Origin: Roseovarius sp. MMSF_3350
GTDB lineage: Bacteria; Pseudomonadota; Alphaproteobacteria; Rhodobacterales; Rhodobacteraceae
DNA length: 64,000 nt
Direction: 5' to 3'
NCBI RefSeq assembly: GCF_030733425.1
Contig: NZ_JASHIZ010000011.1
Coordinates: 80,192-144,191, forward strand
The notes below the pieces were generated by a model, which had not been told where the DNA came from, did not search any database, and was given only the letters and a program-made list of their open reading frames with translations. How positions within the stretch are numbered: the first letter of the stretch is position 1; each line of letters starts with the position of its first letter. This document shows, piece after piece, positions 53,122 to 62,351 of this stretch. Both the position numbers and the translations under genes were made by a program.

Positions 53122-54479
53122 TGACCGACGGGACCCTCATTACGCTGATTTCACTGGGCGTGACGTTCCTGTTCATCCTGGGCGTGCCAGTGTTCCTGGT
53201 GATCGCCTACTGGGTGATCGGGTGCAGTTTCGTGCTGGACCTGACGCTGGACAACCTGGGCGCGGAACTGCTGAACGTGTTCAACAAGGGGTTCGCTCTG
53301 TTGGCGATGCCTCTGTTCATCCTGACGGGGGATTTGATCAACAAGTCGGGGATCGCGCGACGATTGTCCGATTTCGCCTATGCCTGTCTGGGCTGGTTGC
53401 GCGGTGGCTTGGCCATGGCGAGCCTTGGGGCGTGCGGGCTGTTCGCGGCCATTTCGGGGTCGAACTCGGCCACGACGGCGACCATAGGCTCGATGCTGCA
53501 TCCCGAAATGGTGAAGGGCGGCTATGACGAGCGCTTTTCAGCTGCCACGGCGGCTGCGGGCGGCACGGTGGGGATCATCATCCCGCCCTCGATCATCTTC
53601 ATCGTCTACGGGTTCCTGATGAACCTGCCGATCTCGGACCTGTTCGTGGCCGGCATCCTGCCCGGGGCGCTGATGGTCATCGGCATGCAATTCGCCTGCT
53701 GGATCATCTGCCGGATGAACGGCTGGGGGTATCTGATCCCGCTGCAACTGAACCGGGTTCTGAAAACCGCGTTCGGGGCCTGGCTGGGGTTCTTTGCCAT
53801 CGGGCTGGTGCTGTGGGGCATCTATACCGGCAAGTTTTCCCCGACCGAGGCGGCGGGCGTGACGGTGGGGTTCTGCATCATCGCGGGCCTGCTGAGCTGG
53901 GTGGTGAGCCGCATGTTCCGGCTGGACGGGACGAAGCCGTGGAACGAGAAATCGTACCTGTCTATGCTGGTGGTGGAAGGTTTCACCATCCCCGAGATCC
54001 CGGGCATCGTCATGCGCTCGGCGCAGATCACGGGCATCCTGGCGCCGCTGATTGCCATCTCGGTGGTGATGCAGCAGATCCTGTCACTGCTGGGCGCGCA
54101 GGAGGTGATCGGCGATTTCCTGACCTCGATGGGGGGCTACTATCCGGTGCTGTTCACCGCGATGCTGATCGTGTTCTTTTCGGGCATGATCCTGGAATCG
54201 CTGCCGGTCACGATCATCCTTGCGCCTATTCTTGCGCCGATTGCCGCGGGCGTGGGTGTCGACCCGGTGCATTTCTCGGTGATCTTCCTGGTGGGGGCAT
54301 CCATCGGGTTCATCACGCCGCCTTACGGGCTCAACCTCTATGTGGCGTCGGGGGTGACGGGGGTGCCATACTTCAGGCTGCTGAAGTATACTGTACCGTA
54401 TCTCGTTGCCTTGATCAGCGTCTGGGTTCTTGTTTCGCTGGTGCCCGACCTGGCCCTGGCGCTGTTGCCGAACAGGTAG
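53121..54479 (+). CDS. dctM: TRAP transporter large permease subunit
   Basis: 452 residues with about twelve membrane helices. DctM signatures include GFALLAMPLFILTGDLINKSGIARRL, SGSNSATTATIGSMLHPEM and GGTVGIIIPPSIIFIVYGF, the last with the Na+-site IPPS motif. It powers uptake with the sodium gradient. The start at 53121 overlaps the dctQ stop (TGATG); the frame is open farther upstream but lies within dctQ. Confidence 0.92.
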   Translation: MTDGTLITLISLGVTFLFILGVPVFLVIAYWVIGCSFVLDLTLDNLGAELLNVFNKGFALLAMPLFILTGDLINKSGIARRLSDFAYACLGWLRGGLAMASLGACGLFAAISGSNSATTATIGSMLHPEMVKGGYDERFSAATAAAGGTVGIIIPPSIIFIVYGFLMNLPISDLFVAGILPGALMVIGMQFACWIICRMNGWGYLIPLQLNRVLKTAFGAWLGFFAIGLVLWGIYTGKFSPTEAAGVTVGFCIIAGLLSWVVSRMFRLDGTKPWNEKSYLSMLVVEGFTIPEIPGIVMRSAQITGILAPLIAISVVMQQILSLLGAQEVIGDFLTSMGGYYPVLFTAMLIVFFSGMILESLPVTIILAPILAPIAAGVGVDPVHFSVIFLVGASIGFITPPYGLNLYVASGVTGVPYFRLLKYTVPYLVALISVWVLVSLVPDLALALLPNR

Positions 54480-54491
54480 GAAAGACGTGTC

Positions 54492-55265
54492 ATGCCCGAC
54501 GACCAGTCAAAGGACGGAAAGTACCTGATCCCCACCAACCTGCGCTTGCTGGTGCTGTTGGAGGAAGTGGCGAAGGCGGGCGTGCCGGTGGCGCCGTCGA
54601 CGCTGGTGGCGGCCCTTGGGTTGCCGAAGCCGACGGTGCATCGGCTGCTGGCGACGGCAGAGGCGGAAGGGTACCTGCAAAGGGATGTGGACGGGCGGTC
54701 GTTCGGGCCGGGCAAGCGGCTGCGGACGCTGTCGATCAATACGCTGTCGTCGCAGCGTATCCGCACCGAGCGGCTGATGATCATGAAGGCGCTGGCCGAG
54801 GATGTGGGCGAGACCTGCAACCTGGCAGCACCCGGGCGCTACGGGATGGTGTACCTGGACCGGGTCGAGACGCATTGGCCGCTGCGCATCCAGCTGCCGG
54901 TGGGCACGCAGGTGCCGTTCAACTGCACCGCCAGCGGCAAGATGTACCTGTCGTCGCTGCGCACCGACAAGCTGGCGCGGCTGTTGCAGAACCTGGAGAT
55001 GCCGCGGCGGACCGAGCGATCGCTGACCGATCCGGAGGCGTTGATGGCCGAGCTGGCGCGGATCCGTGAGCGGAACTACTCGACCGACAACGAGGAGTTC
55101 ATGGATGACATGACGGCGGTTGCAGTGCCGATCCGCGACGATCAGAACCGGCTTGTGACGACGCTGTCGCTGCATTCGCCGATCCAGCGGCGGAATCTTC
55201 CGGACCTGGAGGAATACCTGCCCCGCCTGCGCGAAGCGGCGCGGCAGCTGGAAGAATTGATCTGA
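54492..55265 (+). CDS. IclR-family regulator of the DHPS operon
   Basis: 257 residues. The N-terminal winged helix (about 15-75) contains LVAALGLPKPTVHRLLATAEAEGYL, and the effector domain has LPVGTQVPFNCTASGKMYLSSL and the MTAVAVPIRD segment. It is placed between transporter and dehydrogenase genes in the same direction with gaps of 12 and 16 bases. It probably controls the operon, with dihydroxypropanesulfonate or sulfolactate as effector by inference. Confidence 0.88.
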   Translation: MPDDQSKDGKYLIPTNLRLLVLLEEVAKAGVPVAPSTLVAALGLPKPTVHRLLATAEAEGYLQRDVDGRSFGPGKRLRTLSINTLSSQRIRTERLMIMKALAEDVGETCNLAAPGRYGMVYLDRVETHWPLRIQLPVGTQVPFNCTASGKMYLSSLRTDKLARLLQNLEMPRRTERSLTDPEALMAELARIRERNYSTDNEEFMDDMTAVAVPIRDDQNRLVTTLSLHSPIQRRNLPDLEEYLPRLREAARQLEELI

Positions 55266-55281
55266 GGGAGGGCCGGAAGGC

Positions 55282-56589
55282 ATGGCGCGGGACTATCTGA
55301 AGACGGCGAAACTGACCTCGCGCTCGGGCGCGTCGGATGTTCATGCGACGGTGCAGGGCATCCTTGACGCCATCGAGGCGGGCGGGGACGCCGCCGCGCT
55401 GGAATACGCTGGCAAGTTCGACCAGTACGAGGGCAGCATACTGCTGTCGGAGGAAGAGATCGCGGCGGCCTCTGCGCTGGTGCCGGAAAAGCTGAAGCAG
55501 GACATCGCGTTCGCCCATGACAACGTGCGGCGGTTCGCCGAGCGACAGAAGGCGACGGTGGCGGACGTGGAGCTGGAGGTGGTGCCGGGGCTGGTGGCTG
55601 GCCAGAAGGCGATCCCGGTGGATGCCGCCGGTTGCTATGTGCCGGGCGGGCGGTACAGCCATATCGCCAGCGCCATCATGACGGTGACCACGGCCAAGGT
55701 CGCGGGGTGCAAGCATATCACCGCGTGCAGCCCGCCGCGCCCCGGCGTGGGCGTGGCGCCGGCGATCATCTATGCCGCGCATATCTGCGGCGCGGACAAG
55801 ATCATGGCGATGGGCGGCGTGCAGGGGGTGGCGGCGATGACGTTCGGCCTGTTCGGGCTGCCGCCGGCGAATATCCTGGTGGGGCCGGGCAACCAGTTCG
55901 TGGCCGAGGCCAAGCGGATACTCTTCGGCCGCGTGGGCATCGACATGATCGCGGGGCCGACGGACAGTCTGATATTGGCGGACGGCAGCGCGGACGCGCA
56001 TATCGTGGCGACGGACTTGGTCAGCCAGGCGGAGCATGGGTATAACAGCCCGGTGTGGCTGGTGACGGATGACCGGGCGCTGGCCGAGGCGGTGATGGAC
56101 ATGGTGCCGAAGCTGATCGACGACCTGCCGGAAGTGAACCGCGAGAATGCCACGGCGGCGTGGCGCGACTATGCCGAGGTGGTCGTCTGTGCCGACCGCG
56201 AGGAGATGGCGGCCTGTTCGGACGAGTATGCGCCCGAGCATCTGACGGTGCAGGCCGGGGACCTGGACTGGTGGCTGGGGCGGTTGACCTGCTATGGCTC
56301 GCTGTTTCTGGGCGAGGAGACCACAGTCAGCTATGGCGACAAGGCGGCGGGGACGAACCACGTGCTGCCGACCTCGGGCGCGGCGCGGTACACGGGCGGG
56401 CTGAGCGTGCACAAGTACATGAAGATCGTGACGTGGCAGCGGGCGACGCGGGAAGGCTCGAAGCCCGTGGCGCAGGCGACGGCACGGATTTCGCGGCTCG
56501 AGGGTATGGAAGGGCACGCGCGCGCGGCGGATGCCCGGCTGGCCAAGTATTTCCCCGGCGAGAATTTCGACCTGAGCGCGGATGGCTGA
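55282..56589 (+). CDS. hpsN: Sulfopropanediol 3-dehydrogenase (HisD homologue)
   Basis: 435 residues, histidinol dehydrogenase fold. Zn-site and catalytic parts are conserved: DLVSQAEHGYNSP, EYAPEHLTV, YGDKAAGTNHVLPT and EGMEGHARAAD. HpsN oxidises (R)-2,3-dihydroxypropane-1-sulfonate to sulfolactate with NAD+. The assignment over true hisD rests on the neighbours (TRAP transporter, IclR, SDR and alcohol dehydrogenase), as in Ruegeria and Cupriavidus hps loci, with no other histidine genes here. It overlaps the next gene by 8 bases. Confidence 0.85.
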   Translation: MARDYLKTAKLTSRSGASDVHATVQGILDAIEAGGDAAALEYAGKFDQYEGSILLSEEEIAAASALVPEKLKQDIAFAHDNVRRFAERQKATVADVELEVVPGLVAGQKAIPVDAAGCYVPGGRYSHIASAIMTVTTAKVAGCKHITACSPPRPGVGVAPAIIYAAHICGADKIMAMGGVQGVAAMTFGLFGLPPANILVGPGNQFVAEAKRILFGRVGIDMIAGPTDSLILADGSADAHIVATDLVSQAEHGYNSPVWLVTDDRALAEAVMDMVPKLIDDLPEVNRENATAAWRDYAEVVVCADREEMAACSDEYAPEHLTVQAGDLDWWLGRLTCYGSLFLGEETTVSYGDKAAGTNHVLPTSGAARYTGGLSVHKYMKIVTWQRATREGSKPVAQATARISRLEGMEGHARAADARLAKYFPGENFDLSADG

Positions 56590-57343
56590 CCCGCGCCGCC
56601 TGTTCGATCTGAGCGGGCGGGTGGCGTGCGTCACCGGGGCCAGCTCGGGGTTGGGGCAGAGGGCGGCGGAGGTGCTGGCCGCCGCTGGCGCGAAGGTTGT
56701 GGGCGTGGCGCGGCGAGAGGCGCCCTTGGCTGAGTGGGCCGGACGCGTTGGAAATGCTGCGGCCTATGTCGTGGGCGACGTGGCGGAGCGCGATGGGTTG
56801 CCGGGGCTGGTCGCGGAACTGTCCGCGCCGTTCGGGGCACCCGATATCGTGGTGCACGCGGCGGGGGTGAACACGCGGGAAGCGGCGGATGACGTGACGC
56901 CCGAGGGCTGGGACGCGACGCTGGCGCTGAACCTGAGCGCGCCGTTTTTTCTCAGCCAGGCGCTGGTGCCGGCGATGAAGGAGAAAGGCTGGGGCCGGAT
57001 CGTGAATTTCGCCTCGTTGCAGACGACGCGGGCTTTTCCCGGCGGTATCGCTTATGGTGCGACGAAGGGCGGAATCGCGCAGTTGACGCGGGCGATGGCC
57101 GAGGCGTGGTCGGGCTTTGGCATCACGTCGAACGCCATCGGGCCGGGATTTTTCCCGACCGAGCTGACGCAGGCCGTCTTTGGTGACGAGGCGCGGGCGG
57201 CACGCAACGCGGCGCAGACTTGTATCGGGCGCAACGGGCGGCTGGAGGATATCGACGGGCCGGTCCTGTTCCTGTGTTCGGATGCTAGTGCATATGTCAC
57301 CGGGCAGGTGCTGATGGTGGACGGGGGGTTTACCGCGAAATGA
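56582..57343 (+). CDS. hpsO: SDR dehydrogenase, probable DHPS 2-dehydrogenase HpsO
   Basis: 253 residues, classical short-chain dehydrogenase. Cofactor loop VTGASSGLGQRAAEVLAAAG, HAAGVNT, catalytic Ser in NFASLQTT and YGATK for Tyr/Lys, and IGPGFFPTEL for the substrate lid. With HpsP it is thought to interconvert DHPS enantiomers through the 2-keto form so that HpsN can use both. It overlaps both neighbours, indicating tight coupling. Confidence 0.8.
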   Translation: MADPRRLFDLSGRVACVTGASSGLGQRAAEVLAAAGAKVVGVARREAPLAEWAGRVGNAAAYVVGDVAERDGLPGLVAELSAPFGAPDIVVHAAGVNTREAADDVTPEGWDATLALNLSAPFFLSQALVPAMKEKGWGRIVNFASLQTTRAFPGGIAYGATKGGIAQLTRAMAEAWSGFGITSNAIGPGFFPTELTQAVFGDEARAARNAAQTCIGRNGRLEDIDGPVLFLCSDASAYVTGQVLMVDGGFTAK

Positions 57344-58311
57344 AGGCATTGATCTATGACGCGCCCGAGCGGCTGGGGTTTCGGGAGGTGCCGGAGCCGG
57401 TGGCGGGCGCGGGTGAGCACCTGATACGGATCGAGGCGGTGGGGATCTGCGGCTCGGACATGCATGCCTACCTGGGCCAGGACGACCGGCGGCCCGCGCC
57501 GCTGATCCTGGGGCACGAGGCGGCGGGGGTGATCGTGGACGGGCCCGACGAGGGGCGGCGGGTCACGATCAATCCGCTGGTGACCTGCGGGGATTGCGCC
57601 GCCTGCATGGCGGGGCGCGAGAACCTGTGCGAGGCGCGGCAGATCATCTCGATGCCGCCGAGGGACGGCGCGTTCGCGCAATTCGTGGCGATGCCGGAGC
57701 GCAACCTTATCACCGTGCCGGAGGGCGTGCCGCTGGACCGCGCGGCGCTGGCGGAGCCCCTGGCGGTGAGTTGGCACGCGGTCAGACTTGGGCTGCAGGT
57801 TGTTCCCGGCCCCGACCGGGCCCTGGTGCTGGGCGGCGGGGCCATCGGGCTGGCCGCGGCGCTGGCCCTGACGGCGATGGGGGTGACGGGCGTGACGGTG
57901 GTGGAGCCGAACGCGGCGCGGCGGGATTTCCTGGCCGGTGTGTGCAGGGACCATGTCGTGGCCGAGGCCGACGGCCTGTTCGATATCGTGGTGGACGCCG
58001 TCGGCTATGCCGCGACGCGCACGGTGGCGTCGGCGCGGGCGCGGCCGGGCGGAGTGATCGTGCATGTCGGGCTGGGCGAGGATACGGGCGGCCTAGATAT
58101 CCGGCGGATGACCTTGCAGGAGATCACCTTCATCGGGACCTATACCTATACGGACCAGGATTTCCGCGACACGGCGCAGGCGCTGTTCGACGGGCGGCTT
58201 GGGCGGGTGGAGTGGTTCGAGACAAGGGGCCTGGACGAAGGCGCGGCGGCGTTTGCCGACCTGCGGGCGGGCAAGGTGGCCGCGCCGAAAATCGTGCTGC
58301 GGCCCTGGTAG
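57340..58311 (+). CDS. hpsP: Zinc alcohol dehydrogenase, probable DHPS 2-dehydrogenase HpsP
   Basis: 323 residues, medium-chain Zn dehydrogenase. The catalytic Zn site is GICGSDMHAYLG with GHEAAGVI; structural-Zn Cys residues lie in TCGDCAACMAGRENLCEA; the Rossmann loop is VLGGGAIGLAAALAL. Slightly shorter than usual (about 340). It overlaps hpsO as ATGA and ends one base before the converging rhodanese gene. Confidence 0.8.
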   Translation: MKALIYDAPERLGFREVPEPVAGAGEHLIRIEAVGICGSDMHAYLGQDDRRPAPLILGHEAAGVIVDGPDEGRRVTINPLVTCGDCAACMAGRENLCEARQIISMPPRDGAFAQFVAMPERNLITVPEGVPLDRAALAEPLAVSWHAVRLGLQVVPGPDRALVLGGGAIGLAAALALTAMGVTGVTVVEPNAARRDFLAGVCRDHVVAEADGLFDIVVDAVGYAATRTVASARARPGGVIVHVGLGEDTGGLDIRRMTLQEITFIGTYTYTDQDFRDTAQALFDGRLGRVEWFETRGLDEGAAAFADLRAGKVAAPKIVLRPW

Positions 58312-58312
58312 A

Positions 58313-58720
58313 TCAGGCCTTGCTGTCTTCGGGAAACGCGACCGGGCCGCCCTGGTCGGCCCAGGTGGAGAACCCTTCGCGCAGGTGCGCGGCCTTGAAC
58401 CCCATGTCCTGAAGCGTGGCGGTGGCCAGCGCCGAGCGCCAGCCGGAGGCGCAATGCAGCACGTAGCGCTTGCCCGGCTGGGCGAAGACGTCGCGGTGAT
58501 AGGGGCTGTCGGGATCGATCCAGAATTCGAGCATCCCGCGCGGGGCGTGGACGCTGCCGGGGATGAACCCGCTGCGCTGGCGTTCGCGGATGTCTCGGAT
58601 ATCGACGATGACGACGTCAGGGTCGTCCAGCATCGCGATGAGGTCGGGTGTCTCGACTTCGTCGATGCGGGCGCGGGCGTCGGCGACCATCTGGGCGGCG
58701 GTGGTCTTGAGCTGGGGCAT
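58313..58720 (-). CDS. Rhodanese-like sulfurtransferase domain protein
   Basis: 135 residues, single rhodanese domain. The active-site loop is HCASGWRSALA with the catalytic Cys; VVIVDIRDIRERQRSGFIPGSVHAPRG is the CH2A-type signature. It may carry sulfane sulfur. Proximity to a sulfonate operon is suggestive, but it is transcribed from the opposite strand. No terminator separates the two converging genes. Confidence 0.87.
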   Translation of the reverse strand: MPQLKTTAAQMVADARARIDEVETPDLIAMLDDPDVVIVDIRDIRERQRSGFIPGSVHAPRGMLEFWIDPDSPYHRDVFAQPGKRYVLHCASGWRSALATATLQDMGFKAAHLREGFSTWADQGGPVAFPEDSKA

Positions 58721-58741
58721 CGTAAATCCCTGGAACGTGGT

Positions 58742-58963
58742 TCAGCCGGTGGGCCGGGCATCGAGCCAGGCAAGCTGGTCGCGGATGAAATGCGGGTCGG
58801 TTTCCATGCGGATGAAAACCGCCGTCAGGGCGGCGACGGTCGGCGACATCTCATCTTCGGGGGTACCGTGGGGCATCAGGATTTCGCGGGTGCCGTCAGC
58901 GGCGACGGTCAGGGCGAACGTGTCCGCCGGGATCATGGTGCCGGTTTCGGAATGGTCTGGCAT
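58742..58963 (-). CDS. Small conserved hypothetical protein
   Basis: 73 residues (MPDHSETGTMIPADTFALTV...). The ATG at 58963 has AAGGAG upstream. Acidic, soluble, no recognised domain; the end is HFIRDQLAWLDARPTG. It lies 21 bases upstream of the rhodanese gene on the same strand, so the two probably form an operon. A longer open frame upstream has no ribosome site. Confidence 0.7.
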   Translation of the reverse strand: MPDHSETGTMIPADTFALTVAADGTREILMPHGTPEDEMSPTVAALTAVFIRMETDPHFIRDQLAWLDARPTG

Positions 58964-59099
58964 CTGGGACTCCTTTTCCGGGTCGAAGGGATAGGCGTTG
59001 AACGCCTGGTTGTCAAAATCCGGGCGGGACCGACAGATGGGCGGGATTTGTGGAAACGCCGGACTGACCGGTCTATGTTGCGCGATCAGGGGAGGTTCC

Positions 59100-60023
59100 A
59101 TGCGCGTCGTTCGAATTGCTTTCATGCTGATCTTTGCCGGGCTGGCCGCGCAGGCGGACCAGCGCGAGGATTACCTCGACATGGCGCGGCGCGGCTGGAG
59201 TTACGAGCTGCGCACCACGATGATCGGGCGGGACATGGAGATCCCGGTGCGGATCAACGGGCGCGACATGGCGGGCGCGGCGTTGTGCGTGGTGGGCGAG
59301 AAGCCCCATGCCGAGACCCGCGCGGTTCTGGATGCCTTTCGGGGGCTGATTGGCGACGTTTACGGCAAGCCGCTGCCGATGCGCTTTGCCGGGGACACGG
59401 CGCAGGGCTGTGGGGCGGGGCGGGTCGTGTTGTTGCGGCTCTATTCCGGGCGGCCGCCGAACCGGGCGCTGTCGGCCGACGTGGAGTGGATGAACAGCGC
59501 CTTCGGGCTGGGTCTGCCAAGGGGGCGGGATTATGCGGCGATGTCGCCGGCGATGGCGCAGACGTTCTTTGGCCACCTGGGGCAGGTCACGCATATCATG
59601 GTCAAGCAGCCGGGGCCGTCGAGCCCTGGAAACCTGGAGCGGAAGTTCTATCGCTCGATCCTGGTGGAGGAGCTGTACCAGTCCTTCACCTTCGGAATGG
59701 ATGTGCTGAAATTCGACCGAAAGGCGCAGTTCGTGTCGAAATTGCAGGAATTTCCGGTAAACATGGGCCGGATGCCTTGGAGTTCGCGCGGATTCATGCG
59801 GGCGATCCTGGGGTCCAACCCGGTGGGGCTGTGCCGGTTCGACGTGTTCATGCTGCACGCGGTGGCGCAATCGCCGGGGGCCCAGACCAACTCGGCCGAG
59901 TTCATCGATTTCATCGACGCGAATTACGAGCGGCTTGATGCGCTGGGCGCGGAGAGTTTTGCCGACGCGCGGTTCGCGCCGCTGATGGACCCGGATTGCG
60001 CGGCGGACCGGACGGTGCGCTAG
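59100..60023 (+). CDS. DUF2927 secreted protein
   Basis: 307 residues with a signal peptide (about 1-18, MRVVRIAFMLIFAGLAAQA). The body has VEWMNSAFGLGLPRGRDYAAM, RSILVEELYQSFTFGMDVLKFDR and FDVFMLHAVAQSPGAQ, phrases of the DUF2927 family. The Glu-rich EELYQ segment recalls metalloprotease helices, but no HExxH is present. The ATG follows GGGGAGG. Function unknown. Confidence 0.8.
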   Translation: MRVVRIAFMLIFAGLAAQADQREDYLDMARRGWSYELRTTMIGRDMEIPVRINGRDMAGAALCVVGEKPHAETRAVLDAFRGLIGDVYGKPLPMRFAGDTAQGCGAGRVVLLRLYSGRPPNRALSADVEWMNSAFGLGLPRGRDYAAMSPAMAQTFFGHLGQVTHIMVKQPGPSSPGNLERKFYRSILVEELYQSFTFGMDVLKFDRKAQFVSKLQEFPVNMGRMPWSSRGFMRAILGSNPVGLCRFDVFMLHAVAQSPGAQTNSAEFIDFIDANYERLDALGAESFADARFAPLMDPDCAADRTVR

Positions 60024-60139
60024 GGCGGCGGTCGAAGGCGGTTAAGACTTTCGGTTAGGTAGGCGGCGACGGGCGGCTTGGCCTAGCGTTGATCTGACGC
60101 AGGGCGCGGGCAAGCGTCGTGTTTCGGGGAGGACAGGAT

Positions 60140-61093
60140 GTGCTGAAAGAGGCCGGCCAGCGCGATATCGCGGGATTGTTGCAGCAACTTGGGAATGGGC
60201 TGATCGGGCACGAGAGCCTGATCGAGCGGATGACGATCGCGCTGTTGACCGGGGGGCATCTTCTGGTGGAAGGCGCGCCGGGGCTCGCCAAGACGCGGGC
60301 GGTGAAATGTCTGGCGAAGGCGGTGGAAGGATCGTTCGCGCGGATTCAGTGTACGCCCGACCTGATGCCTGCCGACCTGACCGGCACGCCGGTCTACAAG
60401 CCCGGGGACGGCAGTTTCGAGTTCGTGAGGGGGCCGGTGTTTCACAACCTTGTCTTGGTGGACGAGATCAACCGGGCGCCGCCCAAGGTGCAGTCGGCGC
60501 TGCTGGAGGCGATGGGCGAGGGGCAGGTCACGGCGGGCAGCGAGACGCACGGGCTGCCCGACCCGTTCCTGGTGGTGGCGACGCAGAACCCGATCGAGCA
60601 TGAAGGCACCTTTCCGTTGCCCGAGGCGCAGCTGGACCGGTTCCTGCTGCATGTGGTGCTGGACCTGCCGGATCTCGAGACCGAGCGGGCGATCCTGAAC
60701 CTTGTCGAGGCCGAGACGCATGGCGAGGCGGTGGTGTCCGACGCGACGATCAGCCAGCAGAGCCTGAAGGAGGCGCAGAAGGCGGTGGCGGATGTGCACC
60801 TGGCCGCGGAGTTGCGTGACTATATCGTGCGGCTGGTCATGGCGACGCGGGGTGGCGAACTGGCCGGGGATATCCAGCACGCGGTGTCGCCGCGCGGCAC
60901 GCTGGCGCTGGCAGCCTCAGCGCGGGCGCGGGCGTTCCTGAAGGGCCGCGACCATGCGCTGCCCGAGGACGTGGCGGCATTGGCGCCGGACGCGCTGGCG
61001 CACCGGATGGTGCTGAGCTGGCGGGCCATGGCCGAGGGGCGGCGTGCGCGGGACGTGGTGGCGGAGATCGTCAAAGCGGTGGAGCCGCTGTGA
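60140..61093 (+). CDS. MoxR-family AAA ATPase
   Basis: 317 residues from a GTG with GGGGAGG upstream; a GTG at 60119 is also possible. Walker A GAPGLAKTRAV, Walker B LVLVDEINRAPPKVQ, sensor VATQNPIEHEGTFPLPEAQLDRF. MoxR ATPases act as chaperones with VWA proteins. First gene of a tightly overlapped operon with DUF58 and VWA genes. Confidence 0.92.
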   Translation: MLKEAGQRDIAGLLQQLGNGLIGHESLIERMTIALLTGGHLLVEGAPGLAKTRAVKCLAKAVEGSFARIQCTPDLMPADLTGTPVYKPGDGSFEFVRGPVFHNLVLVDEINRAPPKVQSALLEAMGEGQVTAGSETHGLPDPFLVVATQNPIEHEGTFPLPEAQLDRFLLHVVLDLPDLETERAILNLVEAETHGEAVVSDATISQQSLKEAQKAVADVHLAAELRDYIVRLVMATRGGELAGDIQHAVSPRGTLALAASARARAFLKGRDHALPEDVAALAPDALAHRMVLSWRAMAEGRRARDVVAEIVKAVEPL

Positions 61094-61992
61094 GTGCCGC
61101 GCTGGAGCAGCCGGGGGTCCGGCTGGCCGCCGGGGACCTGATTGCGCTGCGCGCCCATGCGCTGACCGGGCCGGGCGGGGCGGAGCAATGCGCCACGCTG
61201 CCGGGCGGGCACGCGACGCGGGTCAAGGGCCAGGGGATCGAGGTGGCGGATATCCGGGATTACCTGCCCGGCGACGACATCCGGCACCTGGACCGGGCCA
61301 GCACGGCGCGGACGGGCAAGCTGCATGTGCGGCAGTTCCAGGCGGAACGGGACCGGGTGCGCTACCTGGTGGCGGATATGCGCAGCGAGATGTTGTGGGG
61401 GCTGCGGCGCGCGCTGTTGTCGGTGGCCGCCGCCGAGGCGCTGGTGCTGGATGCCTGGCCGCTGGTCGAAGAGGGCGGGCGCGTCGGCCTGCTCGCGGTG
61501 ACGGACCTGGACGTGACGGTGGTGCCGCCACGGGGGCGTATCAGAGGGATGCTGGATGTGATCGGCGGGCTGGTGGAGGCCCATTCACGGGCGCTGGAGG
61601 ATGCGGCGCGGGACAAGGGTGCTGCCGGCGGGGCGCTGTCGCTGGACCGGGCGCTGCACCGGCTGGAACGGCTGGCGCCGTCGGGGGCGGAGATCGTCAT
61701 CGCCTCGGGGTTCGATGCGCCGGGCGAGGAGTTGGTGAAGGTGCTGGACGGGTTGGGGCAGCGGCGCGCCATACGGCTGCTGCTGGTGTCCAACACCGAT
61801 GCGCTGCCGGCGGGGCGGTATCCGGTCAGATTGGCCGATGGACGACGGGCGAACTTGCGGATCGGTGTGAATGACGCGGTGCCGACGATGGTGCGGATCG
61901 CGGGGCGCGAGGCGCTGGTGGTGGATGCGGGCGCGGACCCGCGCGATACGGCGCGGGTGCTGATCCGCTATCACGACGAGCGCGCGGCATGA
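61090..61992 (+). CDS. DUF58 domain protein
   Basis: 300 residues. The family motif LPGDDIRHLDRASTARTGKLHVRQF lies near residues 60-85, followed by a VWA-like half. The GTG start overlaps the MoxR stop (GTGA). DUF58 proteins are regular partners of MoxR. The molecular function is unknown. Confidence 0.88.
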   Translation: MSAALEQPGVRLAAGDLIALRAHALTGPGGAEQCATLPGGHATRVKGQGIEVADIRDYLPGDDIRHLDRASTARTGKLHVRQFQAERDRVRYLVADMRSEMLWGLRRALLSVAAAEALVLDAWPLVEEGGRVGLLAVTDLDVTVVPPRGRIRGMLDVIGGLVEAHSRALEDAARDKGAAGGALSLDRALHRLERLAPSGAEIVIASGFDAPGEELVKVLDGLGQRRAIRLLLVSNTDALPAGRYPVRLADGRRANLRIGVNDAVPTMVRIAGREALVVDAGADPRDTARVLIRYHDERAA

Positions 61993-62351
61993 GCAGGGAA
62001 CCCCTTTCGGAGGCCGCGATGCGCGAGAGCCTGCTGGATATACGGTTGCCACCGGGGGGCGCATTGGACGCGGTGGCGGATGTGCTGGTGTCGGCGGGGC
62101 TGGCGGGGTGTGTGGCGCTGGCGGTGGTTGGCCTCATGCGGCTGGCGTTCATGCGACGGCGCGGCGCCGTGACACCGGGAGTTGAGGCGCGGATCGCCGC
62201 GCTGGCGGAGTTGCCCGAGGATGCCCGGCGGGTGGGTCTGCTGCATCTGCTGAAGGAGGTGGCGCCGGAGCGGTATGATGCGTTGCGCCCCAACCTCTAT
62301 CGGCGGGACGCGGAGATCGACGTGGAGGCGGAGGTCAGGGGGCATGTTTGA
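61989..62351 (+). CDS. DUF4381-like membrane protein
   Basis: 120 residues with one membrane helix (about 30-50, VLVSAGLAGCVALAVVGLMRL) and a helical cytoplasmic end containing RIAALAELPEDARRVGLLHLLKEVAPERYDAL. Size and position between DUF58 and VWA genes match DUF4381. It overlaps both neighbours. Confidence 0.78.
   Translation: MSREPLSEAAMRESLLDIRLPPGGALDAVADVLVSAGLAGCVALAVVGLMRLAFMRRRGAVTPGVEARIAALAELPEDARRVGLLHLLKEVAPERYDALRPNLYRRDAEIDVEAEVRGHV

Noticed and set aside
55282..56589. Calling the gene hisD for histidine biosynthesis
   Set aside because: There are no other his genes nearby. TRAP transporter, IclR, SDR and alcohol dehydrogenase neighbours point to hpsN. Enzyme assay or a second hisD in the genome would settle it.
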